This document shows positions 9,434 to 17,304 of a stretch of 64,000 bases of DNA, piece after piece; position 1 is the stretch's first letter; every line of letters starts with the position of its first letter. The DNA is from a marine gamma proteobacterium HTCC2143 (GTDB lineage: Bacteria > Pseudomonadota > Gammaproteobacteria > Pseudomonadales > Dasaniaceae). Under the pieces are notes generated by a model. That model was not told where the DNA came from. It saw only the letters and a program-made list of their open reading frames with translations, and did not search any database. Position numbers and translations under genes: made by a program. The stretch spans positions 64,501 to 128,500 of the forward strand of contig AAVT01000006.1 of the NCBI GenBank assembly GCA_000169075.1. The letters are read 5' to 3'.

Positions 9434-10147
9434 ATGAAAAAAGCCATTGTCAGTGGAGTTGGTCCAATTGAAGGTTTGGGGGCGCAGTTATGTATACGCT
9501 TCGCCTCCAAAGGTTTGCACGTTCTTGTCGCCGGCAGAACGCAAAAGAAACTGGATAGTGTCGTTGCTGTTATCGTTGCCAGCGGTGGCAGCGCAGAAGC
9601 TGTTGTAGCCGACTCTACAAGCGAATCTGATACGGTGTCTTTATTTGACCGGGCTGGCTCAGATTTAGACATTGCGATTTATAATACGGGCAACAATACT
9701 CCCGGGCGTATTGCCGATATGTCAGCGGAGTATTTTGAGAACAGCTGGCGCGTATGCTGTTTTGGTGGCTTTCTTTTTGGCCGTGAGGCCATTAATCGTT
9801 TCGATGGTAATGGTGGAACGTTATTGTTTACCGGTGCCAGCGCGTCGTTGCGAGGAAGAGCGAATTTTGGCGCCTTTAACTCTGCAAAAGGTGCTCTGCG
9901 TAATCTGGCTCAGGCCATGGCTAAAGAATACGGAAGAGATGATGTTCATGTTGGTCATATTGTGATCGATGGCCCCATAGGTGGCGAGAAAATTAAAAAG
10001 AACCTGCCCGAATACGCTGAAAAGCTAGGCGAGCAGGGAATGATATCAATAGACGGCATTGTCGATGGATACGACTACCTATACAGCCAACCCAAGCGGG
10101 CATGGACCTTCGAAATAGACGTTCGCACGTCAGTGGAAAAATGGTAA
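9434..10147 (+). CDS. Atypical short-chain dehydrogenase/reductase
   Basis: A 237-residue Rossmann-fold protein of the SDR superfamily. The cofactor motif is GVGPIEGLG (residues 8-16), a variant of TGxxxGxG; NTG (84-86 region) replaces the usual NAG; and AGR near residue 35 favours NADP(H). The catalytic Tyr-x3-Lys is changed: the lysine is Lys152, but the tyrosine position is Phe148 (FNSAK). SDRs with this substitution and a following HVxHxVIDG segment form a recognisable uncharacterised group, so it is probably a natural variant rather than a damaged enzyme. Ordinary alcohol/ketone reduction is doubtful. It stands alone. Confidence 0.8.
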   Translation: MKKAIVSGVGPIEGLGAQLCIRFASKGLHVLVAGRTQKKLDSVVAVIVASGGSAEAVVADSTSESDTVSLFDRAGSDLDIAIYNTGNNTPGRIADMSAEYFENSWRVCCFGGFLFGREAINRFDGNGGTLLFTGASASLRGRANFGAFNSAKGALRNLAQAMAKEYGRDDVHVGHIVIDGPIGGEKIKKNLPEYAEKLGEQGMISIDGIVDGYDYLYSQPKRAWTFEIDVRTSVEKW

Positions 10148-10615
10148 ACTACGCAGCATCAGAAGGCCGGTTTTGACGTCCTAAGTTTGGTCTCCCCAGC
10201 GTTTTCAACGTCGGCTTACCCTGTGATCGTTGGCTCGTAGCGTCACAATGGCGCATAAGCCGCCGCTGGTGAGATTCGTGGATACGTTTTATTCAGCTTG
10301 GCGGCCTTCCAAACCCCGTCGTTAAGGTATTTGCTCTGCAGCAAATCGACAGCAGGCACTGTATCGCTCAAATCATGGGTGGCTTGTGTAACCCGCAGTG
10401 GATATAAAACAATTGGATGATCAGAACACTGCTAATTCTAGTTGATGCGAAAAATGTGGGTAGCAGCCGTTTACGCTATGGATCATGTGCGAGAAAATGC
10501 CTTGTTATCCTCGTTACGAATAAACTGTACTGTCGAAAATGAGGCCTATTTTGAATAGGTCCCTTTCTGCTAAATTCGCATCTGTGTCGATGTGATTTTA
10601 AAAATCGGAGAAATA
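10148..10615. other. Intergenic region with an unidentified coding-like stretch
   Basis: A 468-base gap. On the minus strand, 10243-10431 is open for 63 codons and looks protein-like (for example LYPLRVTQATHDLSD and VDLLQSKYLNDGVWK), but it has no start codon and no family I recognise. It may be a remnant of a deleted gene. The right end holds the ribosome binding site of the methyltransferase. Confidence 0.35.
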
Positions 10616-11599
10616 ATGGAAATAAATACATCGGCAATCAACTGGCAAGAAATGATTAATAATGCCTGGGAGAGAAGAAAGCCATTGTGGCAAGATTCAA
10701 ATGTTGATTGCTTTCGAGTGTTTCACGGCTATGAAGAAGGCTCAAGAGGGACAGTGGTGGAAAAATTCAATGACGCCGCTGTCATAGATTACAAACGAGA
10801 TATCCGAGACGAGCTACCCGAATTGGCCCAAGCGCTATTGAGCGTATTTCCTTTCAAAAATATTGTTGCAAGAGGCCATCAGTCACTGGGTTTAACGCTC
10901 AAAGAACGTTTTATTATTCTACACGGCACGGATACCTCAGCAATTTGTAATGAAAATGATTTACGATTCATGGTGAAATTAGATACGCCGCACAATCCTG
11001 GCTTATATCTTGATGCTCGTGATTCTCGAGATTGGCTAATTAAGAACAGCGCCAATCGCAGGATTTTAAATTTATTTGCCTTTACGGGTAGCTTAGGCTT
11101 GAGTTCTGCCTTTGGTAAAGCCGCTGAGGTTATTCATCTGGACCGGTCAAAAGAATTATTACCCAGGATTCAAGAAAATTATAAAATCAATCAGGTAAAC
11201 TTTGAAACGAGAAATTTTCTTCGAGGTGATATTTACAAGCATCTCCCACGCGCTATTAAAGCTGGCAAAAGATTCGATGGAATAATATTAGACCCACCAC
11301 CCAAGGTCTATCAATCACGATATGCCCAACATAAAACGAATGGTCAAGATTTTTCGGCGCTGATAAAATATTGTACGCAGTTATTGAATCCGGGTGGATG
11401 GATTTTGGGTATGCTTCATCGATTTGATTGCTCGTGGGATGATTTTGAGGAACAGGTGATAGAAGCATCGGGGCATGCGTTGCTTCCTCAACATCGTCTG
11501 ACGAGTGGAATTGATTTTCCTGAAAGTCTGCCTGATAAAAAGCTGCGTGTATCAATATTCGTTGAAAAAAATGACCCGATGAAAAAAGATGGCACCTAA
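10616..11599 (+). CDS. Class I SAM-dependent methyltransferase, RlmI/RlmK-like
   Basis: A 327-residue protein with an N-terminal RNA-binding-like region and a C-terminal Rossmann methyltransferase domain. Motif I is NLFAFTGSLG; the acidic cofactor-binding residue follows in HLDRSKELL; motif IV is LDPPPK, as in 23S rRNA m5C methyltransferases of the RlmI group. The segment GLYLDARDSRDW before motif I is also typical of that group. A longer reading with a start at 10592 is possible, but the ATG at 10616 is preceded by a CGGAGA ribosome binding site at good distance, so I use it. The likely substrate is rRNA; the exact base is not predictable. It is convergent with the flavin reductase gene. Confidence 0.75.
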   Translation: MEINTSAINWQEMINNAWERRKPLWQDSNVDCFRVFHGYEEGSRGTVVEKFNDAAVIDYKRDIRDELPELAQALLSVFPFKNIVARGHQSLGLTLKERFIILHGTDTSAICNENDLRFMVKLDTPHNPGLYLDARDSRDWLIKNSANRRILNLFAFTGSLGLSSAFGKAAEVIHLDRSKELLPRIQENYKINQVNFETRNFLRGDIYKHLPRAIKAGKRFDGIILDPPPKVYQSRYAQHKTNGQDFSALIKYCTQLLNPGGWILGMLHRFDCSWDDFEEQVIEASGHALLPQHRLTSGIDFPESLPDKKLRVSIFVEKNDPMKKDGT

Positions 11600-11751
11600 G
11601 AGATGTTTTATTGCTAAATACAGTGAGACATATGCGAGCGACAATGATGTTATAGGTCTATGACAGTGGTCTTGCCGTGTTAAAAACATTATCTCAGCCC
11701 GAAGCGCCAGCCAATTCGCGGTAGGTAGCAGAAAACTGCCGTGGCGGGACT

Positions 11752-12423
11752 TTACTGACCGTCACATAAAGGATAGAGCTCCCCACTGAGTGATATTAGT
11801 TGCGCCGTTTCGTTAGGTTTTGCATATTGAATTCGGGACAATCTGGCGGTTGTATGGTAGCTGTCTAGCCCTGAGACAGACACGGTCGCTAATTTTTCGA
11901 TGTCAATATAACCGTCTTCCATAACGGCGTCAGTGTCACATAGGATATCGGTGATTTCGCCGATGACGAAGAGTGTGTCATTTAGCGTTATCGGTACAAT
12001 TTCTCTTAGCAATAGCGCATATTTTAACCGACTTTGTTCCACAAAAGGCGCATCGTGATGTTCGATGTAGGAAGGTGTCAAATTTGTGCATTCAAATTCA
12101 CTCTCATAACCTTCATAGCGTGCAGATGTTTGATGTGCTTCGCGCCAAAACGACTCAGACACCTGATTAATCGTATATTGCCCAGTTTCACGGATATTTT
12201 CTAAGGTGTGCCGTGAGACACTATTGGGTCGCATAACGAGTCCTACTAAGGCAGGGGACGCTCCAATATGAACCACCGAGCTAAACATCGCTAAATTGGT
12301 GTGGCCTTCACCATTGACGGTGCCGACTAAATTGGCGCTTTTAAAGCCTGACAAACTATTGATCAATGATGCCCTGTAACGACTGGGGAAAAGATCGATG
12401 CTGTCCTTATCGAAGTGCTGCAT
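11752..12423 (-). CDS. Flavin reductase-like domain protein (FMN-binding split barrel)
   Basis: A 223-residue protein of the flavin reductase/FMN-binding split-barrel family. Features include NLVGTVNGEGHTNLAMFSS, typical of the flavin-binding strand, then RPNSVSRHTLENI, the conserved phosphate-binding segment, and TGQYTIN. Such proteins use FMN to reduce flavin or a bound substrate with NAD(P)H. No monooxygenase partner is adjacent, so the role is open. The start is the only ATG near the beginning of the domain. It is transcribed away from the downstream stress-protein gene. Confidence 0.8.
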   Translation of the reverse strand: MQHFDKDSIDLFPSRYRASLINSLSGFKSANLVGTVNGEGHTNLAMFSSVVHIGASPALVGLVMRPNSVSRHTLENIRETGQYTINQVSESFWREAHQTSARYEGYESEFECTNLTPSYIEHHDAPFVEQSRLKYALLLREIVPITLNDTLFVIGEITDILCDTDAVMEDGYIDIEKLATVSVSGLDSYHTTARLSRIQYAKPNETAQLISLSGELYPLCDGQ

Positions 12424-12798
12424 GGTTTTTACCGAATAATAAAATCGATCGTTATACGTATCGCATTCAAACTACGATCACAAGGTATCCGGTAATTTTA
12501 TTCATTGCTTCGTCTATGCGGTATTTATTCCAGATTGCCGTTGAGACATAGAGCGAAAGAGTGCGGACTCCGTTGATAATTTTCTACTAGTACGAACCGA
12601 TGACGGAAGCGACGCTGTGGCTTGATTGTTCTTTTTGACAGTATCAAAAAGACTTCTTATGGATAACTGATCTAGGTGAGGCGTTGTCACTCTAAAATAG
12701 CGAGCGTATTATTTGAAGGGTTGATGCAGGTACACGCGAGCAGTAGGTCCATTGCTCGCAGTTGACAGCAAAGTCGACAAACAAACATGGAGAGTATC
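12424..12798. other. Intergenic region between divergent genes
   Basis: A 375-base divergent gap without a coding stretch I can support. It should contain the promoters of the flavin reductase gene and the stress-protein gene, but I cannot place them with confidence. No repeats were seen. Confidence 0.4.
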
Positions 12799-13584
12799 AT
12801 GCAAAAAGCTATCGTAATTATTGATCCGACTAAAGACAAGCAGCCGGCTCTTTCGCGGGCAATAGATTGTTCCCAATTTTACCAACAAGCACTACATATT
12901 CGGGGTATTATAAACAGTCACGAAAAGACCAATAAACGCGCGTTACCTGACTATAGCCAGGCGGAAGAAAGCATGCGTTATTATGCAGAAAAAGTCAGAG
13001 ATAAAAAGATAGAAGTCGTTTTTTCGCTGGCATCAAATGATCAAAAGACAAATAATCCGGCGATAGTGAAAAGTTATAGTGATTACAGTGCTGTATTCAA
13101 GGATTACCATGCCGCCCCATGGAGGGAAACAATACAACACAACGATGTTCGCTGGATGCTGGACTGCAAATCTCATGTCTGCATTGTTAAGGGTGTCCAT
13201 CGCTGGAAAAATCTACGGATACTTGTTGACATGGAGAACAGTAGCGATGAAAAATTTCATGATAAGTTATTTATGAATGAACTTACCGCTGCAAAATATG
13301 CTGAGAAGTTAGGGGCGGATGTCTACTATCTTGTCAATTATAAGGATTCATTGCATTATCCTGATCGCGTCCAACTCTTAAGGCAGTTTCATATTGATAA
13401 TCGTAAGATAATTATTCGCTCCCGAAATCATGCCAAAATTTTATGCGAAGTGGCTAAGGAAGTGAACAGTAAAATGATTATCAGCGGGGCGCCTAAGAGC
13501 AGCGACTCAGCACACTATCAATACGAACATTTTATGCACAATGTTATGAAGGGTACAGATAATGACCTACTGTTGATTCATTGA
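12799..13584 (+). CDS. Universal stress protein-like (UspE-type) protein
   Basis: A 261-residue cytoplasmic protein that begins with the Usp-like beta strand MQKAIVIIDPTKD and has a second similar half starting KNLRILVDMENSS at about residue 135. This gives the tandem-Usp arrangement of UspE. The usual ATP-binding G2xG9xG(S/T) motif is not evident in either half; the nearest is ISGAPKSSDSAHY near the C-terminus. Identification is by fold pattern and length rather than by a strict motif. An in-frame ATG lies four codons upstream at 12787, but the GGAGAG just before 12799 is the better ribosome binding site. It appears monocistronic. Confidence 0.5.
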   Translation: MQKAIVIIDPTKDKQPALSRAIDCSQFYQQALHIRGIINSHEKTNKRALPDYSQAEESMRYYAEKVRDKKIEVVFSLASNDQKTNNPAIVKSYSDYSAVFKDYHAAPWRETIQHNDVRWMLDCKSHVCIVKGVHRWKNLRILVDMENSSDEKFHDKLFMNELTAAKYAEKLGADVYYLVNYKDSLHYPDRVQLLRQFHIDNRKIIIRSRNHAKILCEVAKEVNSKMIISGAPKSSDSAHYQYEHFMHNVMKGTDNDLLLIH

Positions 13585-13882
13585 TTGTTTGACTTTTAAA
13601 ATAGCCCGTTGGATGGTGTAGCGTGCTAAATAAGGTTGATTAGCGTTCTTTCTTCCTAGTTTAGGGGTTTTTTAATTCCGTTTCTCTGGACTCTAGGTGT
13701 GTTAAAAATAAGATGAACGGCGACAGCGCGTGTGCAAGCTAGTGGTGCTTCAGTCCGCCTAGACTTGATCTGCGTGAAGCGGGTGGTAACCGATAAGGGT
13801 GTTGGACTAGCCCTCACCAGCGGCGCTAACTGCTGCAATTCTTGTAAGCTTTAATAATAAAAATAGCAAGGGAACTAAAGTT

Positions 13883-14731
13883 ATGGCCTATGATTATCAA
13901 ACGATATCGAGCCGACTGGAAGACGGCGTAATGACAGCGGTGATGAATAGCCCGCCCATTAATATTATGACCCCCTCAATGTACACAGACCTTGTTGCGT
14001 TTACCGCAGAAGTTGAGGCGGACCATGGGGTAAGAGTGTTGGTACTAGAAAGTGCTGACCCTGATTTTTTTATTGCTCATTTTGATGTGCCAACAATTTT
14101 AGAGTTTCCAACGGATACTGCAGCGCAAAAGTCAGATCAATTAACTGACTTTCATGCGATGTGTGAGCGTGTTAGAACCATGTCAAAACCGACAATTGCG
14201 AAAATAGCCGGTAGGGTTGGTGGTGGTGGTAGTGAGTTTAGTTCTGCCTGCGATATGCGTTTTGGTTTATTGCGAAAAACGATCATCAATCAGATGGAAG
14301 TGCCTCTGGGTATTTTGCCGGGTGGGGGTGGCACACAATATTTACCCCGGTTGCTGGGTCGTGGTAGGGCTATGGAGGTAATACTTGGCGGTATCGATAT
14401 AGATGCTGAAACGGCCGAGAAATGGGGCTATTTGAACCGTGCATTTGAAACGATGGTCGAGCTAGATAGTTATGTCACTCAACTTGCCAAAAGGATGGCG
14501 CTATGGCCGCCGCATGCGATCGCGCTGGCAAAACAATCAATACTGAATTCGTCCATGCCGGTCGTTGACGGGTTGAAAGAGGAGGCTTATTTATTTCAGC
14601 AAACGTTAAGGCATCCGTCGGCTACAGAAAATATGAACAAGGCGCTAGAGCTGGGTGCACAAACACGAGAGGGGGAGATGCGCATTGCCGACGTTAGTGA
14701 AGAGGTAGGTTTAGCCGCTAAGAAGGATTAG
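13883..14731 (+). CDS. Enoyl-CoA hydratase/isomerase family protein
   Basis: A 282-residue crotonase-fold protein. The oxyanion-hole segments are visible as DFFIAHFDVPTI (first) and AGRVGGGGSEFSSACDMRFG (second), and the third conserved stretch is PLGILPGGGGTQYLPRLLG. Family members hydrate, isomerise or hydrolyse acyl-CoA esters. The hydratase glutamate in the GGGGTQ region is not clearly placed, so the precise reaction is uncertain. The ribosome binding site AAGGGA lies upstream of the chosen ATG. It is convergent with an MFS transporter and is not in a beta-oxidation operon. Confidence 0.8.
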   Translation: MAYDYQTISSRLEDGVMTAVMNSPPINIMTPSMYTDLVAFTAEVEADHGVRVLVLESADPDFFIAHFDVPTILEFPTDTAAQKSDQLTDFHAMCERVRTMSKPTIAKIAGRVGGGGSEFSSACDMRFGLLRKTIINQMEVPLGILPGGGGTQYLPRLLGRGRAMEVILGGIDIDAETAEKWGYLNRAFETMVELDSYVTQLAKRMALWPPHAIALAKQSILNSSMPVVDGLKEEAYLFQQTLRHPSATENMNKALELGAQTREGEMRIADVSEEVGLAAKKD

Positions 14732-14803
14732 TTTTGCCGGTAGTTTCAATGCCGCTATTGCCCTTGAGTTGGTTTCTTTGGCTGTTCAACAAAGGTTCAG
14801 GCA

Positions 14804-16045
14804 TCATCGGTCGATAGTAGACGTGGGTGATACGTAGTTCCAAATCGGGGAAAAAAAGACGCCGTAAATAAACAGAATGATGGAAACGAACATAGCTGGG
14901 ATAAGGGCTTCAAGCGTACCAAATATTTCGATAATATTGCCTAGCACAATAGCGCCAATCGGGGCGCTGCCAATTAAGCCTAAACTATAGACGGAGAGAA
15001 TTCTCGCCCTGAATTCTGGCTCTGCTGATTCCTGCACAATGGTTCGGGACAGGGTGGTTGTTACTCCCATGTTTAGGCCCCAAGCAAACATTGCAATGAT
15101 CAGTAACCACCAGTCGGGTTTGATCCACAATAAAGCTAGGATGACGACGCGGCTGAGTTGCATGAGCAGAAACCAGCGACCGGGACGAGCAATGGGCATA
15201 ACTCTCAGCATGAAGAGATTAGTTAGCGTGGCACCCAGATAAAAAATGATCATGATGGTTGCAAGCTGAAGTGCATCGCCCTCATAGGCTCTTTTAACGA
15301 CGAAAGGTACAACCGTCATAAATGCGCCGGCATTAAAAACACTGGAAATAAAGTTGATAAGCAGTAGGTGATACACCCTTTTATTATTGTAGGTTGCTTT
15401 GAAACCATTCGTCAGTCTTTGCCACGAAGTCTCGTCGGCAGGCTGAGGTAATGGTGCGGTTTTATTGAGGCGCATAATGGCCAATGCGCCGAGCAAAATA
15501 CAGCCGGCTTGGACAGTCAGCACCGTACTGAGGCCAACATTATCCATTTGCCCAGCGAAGCCAAGAGAAAATATTTGAACGAGAAACATGAGAGCTGTTG
15601 ATGCGGTCACTGCTTTTTGGATTTCACCGCCGGCTACCTGGGTCAAAATTGCCTGCTGTGCTGGGCTGGAAAAAGAAGTTGCGGTGCTAACGGCGAGGCC
15701 GAATAACAGGATCGTCCAGATATTCAGTAGATCATAGTGGATACAAACCACTAACATTAACGGAAATAGCCAGGTGATTGCGTAGACATTAATCAGAATA
15801 GATCTAGGATCTCTGTTGTCTGCACTGGCGCCACCCCAGAGCATTAAAAATAACCCAGGTATGCCGATTGCTGCCTGTACTAGGCCAACTTCATCACCGG
15901 GTAATACAAGTACACCGACCAGTAACCAGCTGATAATAAGCTGCTGCATCGAAAAACCAGCAGAATAGAAAGTGATGGATCCCATGTAAGCGAGAAATTT
16001 GGAATCCCGCCAGATGGATTTATTGACACGGGTAGATTCAGTCAT
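14804..16045 (-). CDS. MFS transporter, 12 helices (drug/siderophore-exporter type)
   Basis: A 413-residue inner-membrane protein with about 12 predicted helices, in the MFS group that includes bacterial enterobactin and drug exporters (MFS_3-like). The N-terminal half has WGGASADNRDPRSI, a variant of MFS motif A, and the C-terminal half has SRTIVQESAEPEFRARILS, typical of this group. It is probably an exporter of an unknown small molecule. The ATG is the first codon before the first helix, with a short polar N-terminus (TESTRVNKSIWRD). It is divergent from the CinA-domain gene and convergent with the hydratase gene. Confidence 0.8.
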   Translation of the reverse strand: MTESTRVNKSIWRDSKFLAYMGSITFYSAGFSMQQLIISWLLVGVLVLPGDEVGLVQAAIGIPGLFLMLWGGASADNRDPRSILINVYAITWLFPLMLVVCIHYDLLNIWTILLFGLAVSTATSFSSPAQQAILTQVAGGEIQKAVTASTALMFLVQIFSLGFAGQMDNVGLSTVLTVQAGCILLGALAIMRLNKTAPLPQPADETSWQRLTNGFKATYNNKRVYHLLLINFISSVFNAGAFMTVVPFVVKRAYEGDALQLATIMIIFYLGATLTNLFMLRVMPIARPGRWFLLMQLSRVVILALLWIKPDWWLLIIAMFAWGLNMGVTTTLSRTIVQESAEPEFRARILSVYSLGLIGSAPIGAIVLGNIIEIFGTLEALIPAMFVSIILFIYGVFFSPIWNYVSPTSTIDR

Positions 16046-16198
16046 GAGATGATTGATAGTGCATAACTAACAGCTCGTAATGTTCAGTGTCGTGTCAACA
16101 TGATGATAAGGTGCGTGTTAATTCAGAGAATAGCAGGACTGAAACGTCCTGACACCTGCTGAACAGCGCTTAAATAGTGTATCGGAGCTTAAAGAAAA

Positions 16199-16681
16199 AT
16201 GAAGTTACAATCGATGGCACAGGGAGCAGCAGCTCTTTTAAAGGAAAGGAAAGAGACAATAGCAGTGGCGGAGTCGTCTGCCGGTGGTGTTATTAGTGCA
16301 GGTCTACTGTCAGTGCCTGGTGCCTCTGCCTATTATGCGGGCGGCACGGTGATTTATACGAAGGCGTCAAGAAAGGTATTCCTCGACTTGCCGATGGACG
16401 AGTTGAAGGGCTTGAAACCATTAACAGAGGAGATGGCGATGGTGTTTGCTCGCTCGATACGCCACTCCATGAGTTCTGATTGGGGGCTCGCAGAGCTTGG
16501 CGTTGCCGGCCCAGGGACAACACCTTATAGCGATGAGGTCGGAATCAGTGTCATTGCGCTAGTCGGCTCCGCCAATAGTAGCGAGATAGTTGTTACCGGG
16601 CACGGTGATCGTGAGAAAAATATGTTTGAGTTCTCCGTGCGTGCCTTACAGCTTATCGAACGCACGTTGAGTTCAATATGA
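16199..16681 (+). CDS. CinA C-terminal-domain protein (NMN amidohydrolase family)
   Basis: A 160-residue stand-alone CinA C-terminal domain. Conserved features are VAESSAGGVISAGLL near residues 24-38, YYAGGTVIYT, and GVAGPGTTPY, which correspond to the catalytic and binding segments of PncC-type nicotinamide-nucleotide amidohydrolases. The likely reaction is deamidation of nicotinamide mononucleotide for NAD recycling. Part of the family consists of CinA-like proteins of unknown role, and the classical SCTGG is here SSAGG. The N-terminal MoCF domain of full CinA is absent. The TonB-receptor relic starts 15 bases after its stop. Confidence 0.75.
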   Translation: MKLQSMAQGAAALLKERKETIAVAESSAGGVISAGLLSVPGASAYYAGGTVIYTKASRKVFLDLPMDELKGLKPLTEEMAMVFARSIRHSMSSDWGLAELGVAGPGTTPYSDEVGISVIALVGSANSSEIVVTGHGDREKNMFEFSVRALQLIERTLSSI

Positions 16682-16696
16682 TCGGAGTAGTTTGCC

Positions 16697-17077
16697 ATGG
16701 GACTAAAGGTGGATCGGTGTCATTGCAGCATGATTTGCGCAAACGACGATGCTTTTGCGCCTGAACTACAATTCACTGTTCAAACTCGCTACGAATGGAG
16801 TATAGAGTCCGGTGCGCTGGCTCACGTGATGGGGCATATGTCATACTCTGATGAGGCTTACACCGATATCATCTCCGAACGGCGTTACGCCTTAGACAGC
16901 TGGGCAATAGTTGGGTTAACGGCAGGTGTTACCGAGGACGCATGGACGGCTGAGGTCTATATTGATAACTTAACTGACGAGCGCGCTGAAGTATCAGGTA
17001 ATGCTAACTTTAACAAACAGCGCACGACTGTTTCCCGTCCACGCACGGCGGGCATGCGCTTTAGCTATAGGTTCTAA
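16697..17077 (+). pseudogene. TonB-dependent receptor, C-terminal fragment only
   Basis: A 126-codon frame whose residues from about 18 onward match the last beta strands of a TonB-dependent outer-membrane receptor. It shows the usual strand pattern, the VYIDNLTDERAEV segment, and an end in FSYRF with a C-terminal aromatic residue recognised by the BAM machinery. Signal peptide, plug domain and most of the roughly 700-residue barrel are missing, so it is the 3' stump of a deleted gene. The first 17 residues are unrelated filler. A strong terminator just downstream is presumably the original one. The deletion seems to have brought the stump next to the CinA-domain gene. Confidence 0.75.
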
Positions 17078-17101
17078 AATCGTTTGTTGCAGTAAACCTA
17101 T

Positions 17102-17127
17102 AACGCCTCCCTCGGGAGGCGTTTTTT
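17102..17127 (+). terminator. Rho-independent terminator
   Basis: A GC-rich inverted repeat (AACGCCTCC / GGAGGCGTT, loop CTCG) followed directly by a run of Ts (17122-17127). It lies 24 bases after the stop of the TonB-receptor fragment. Confidence 0.9.
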
Positions 17128-17304
17128 GTGGCGTGGATATAATATGGTTGCGATTTTATAGTTTGTTGGTCGTATCTCTGCGACAATAATTTATCGTAAT
17201 CGATAGACTTTAGTGGCGCCAGATGTGGGTTTAACAGAATGATCGGTTCAGCTCGTGGTGCCCACTCTATCAAGTAATAGCTAAAGGTATTTTAAGGCCT
17301 ATAT

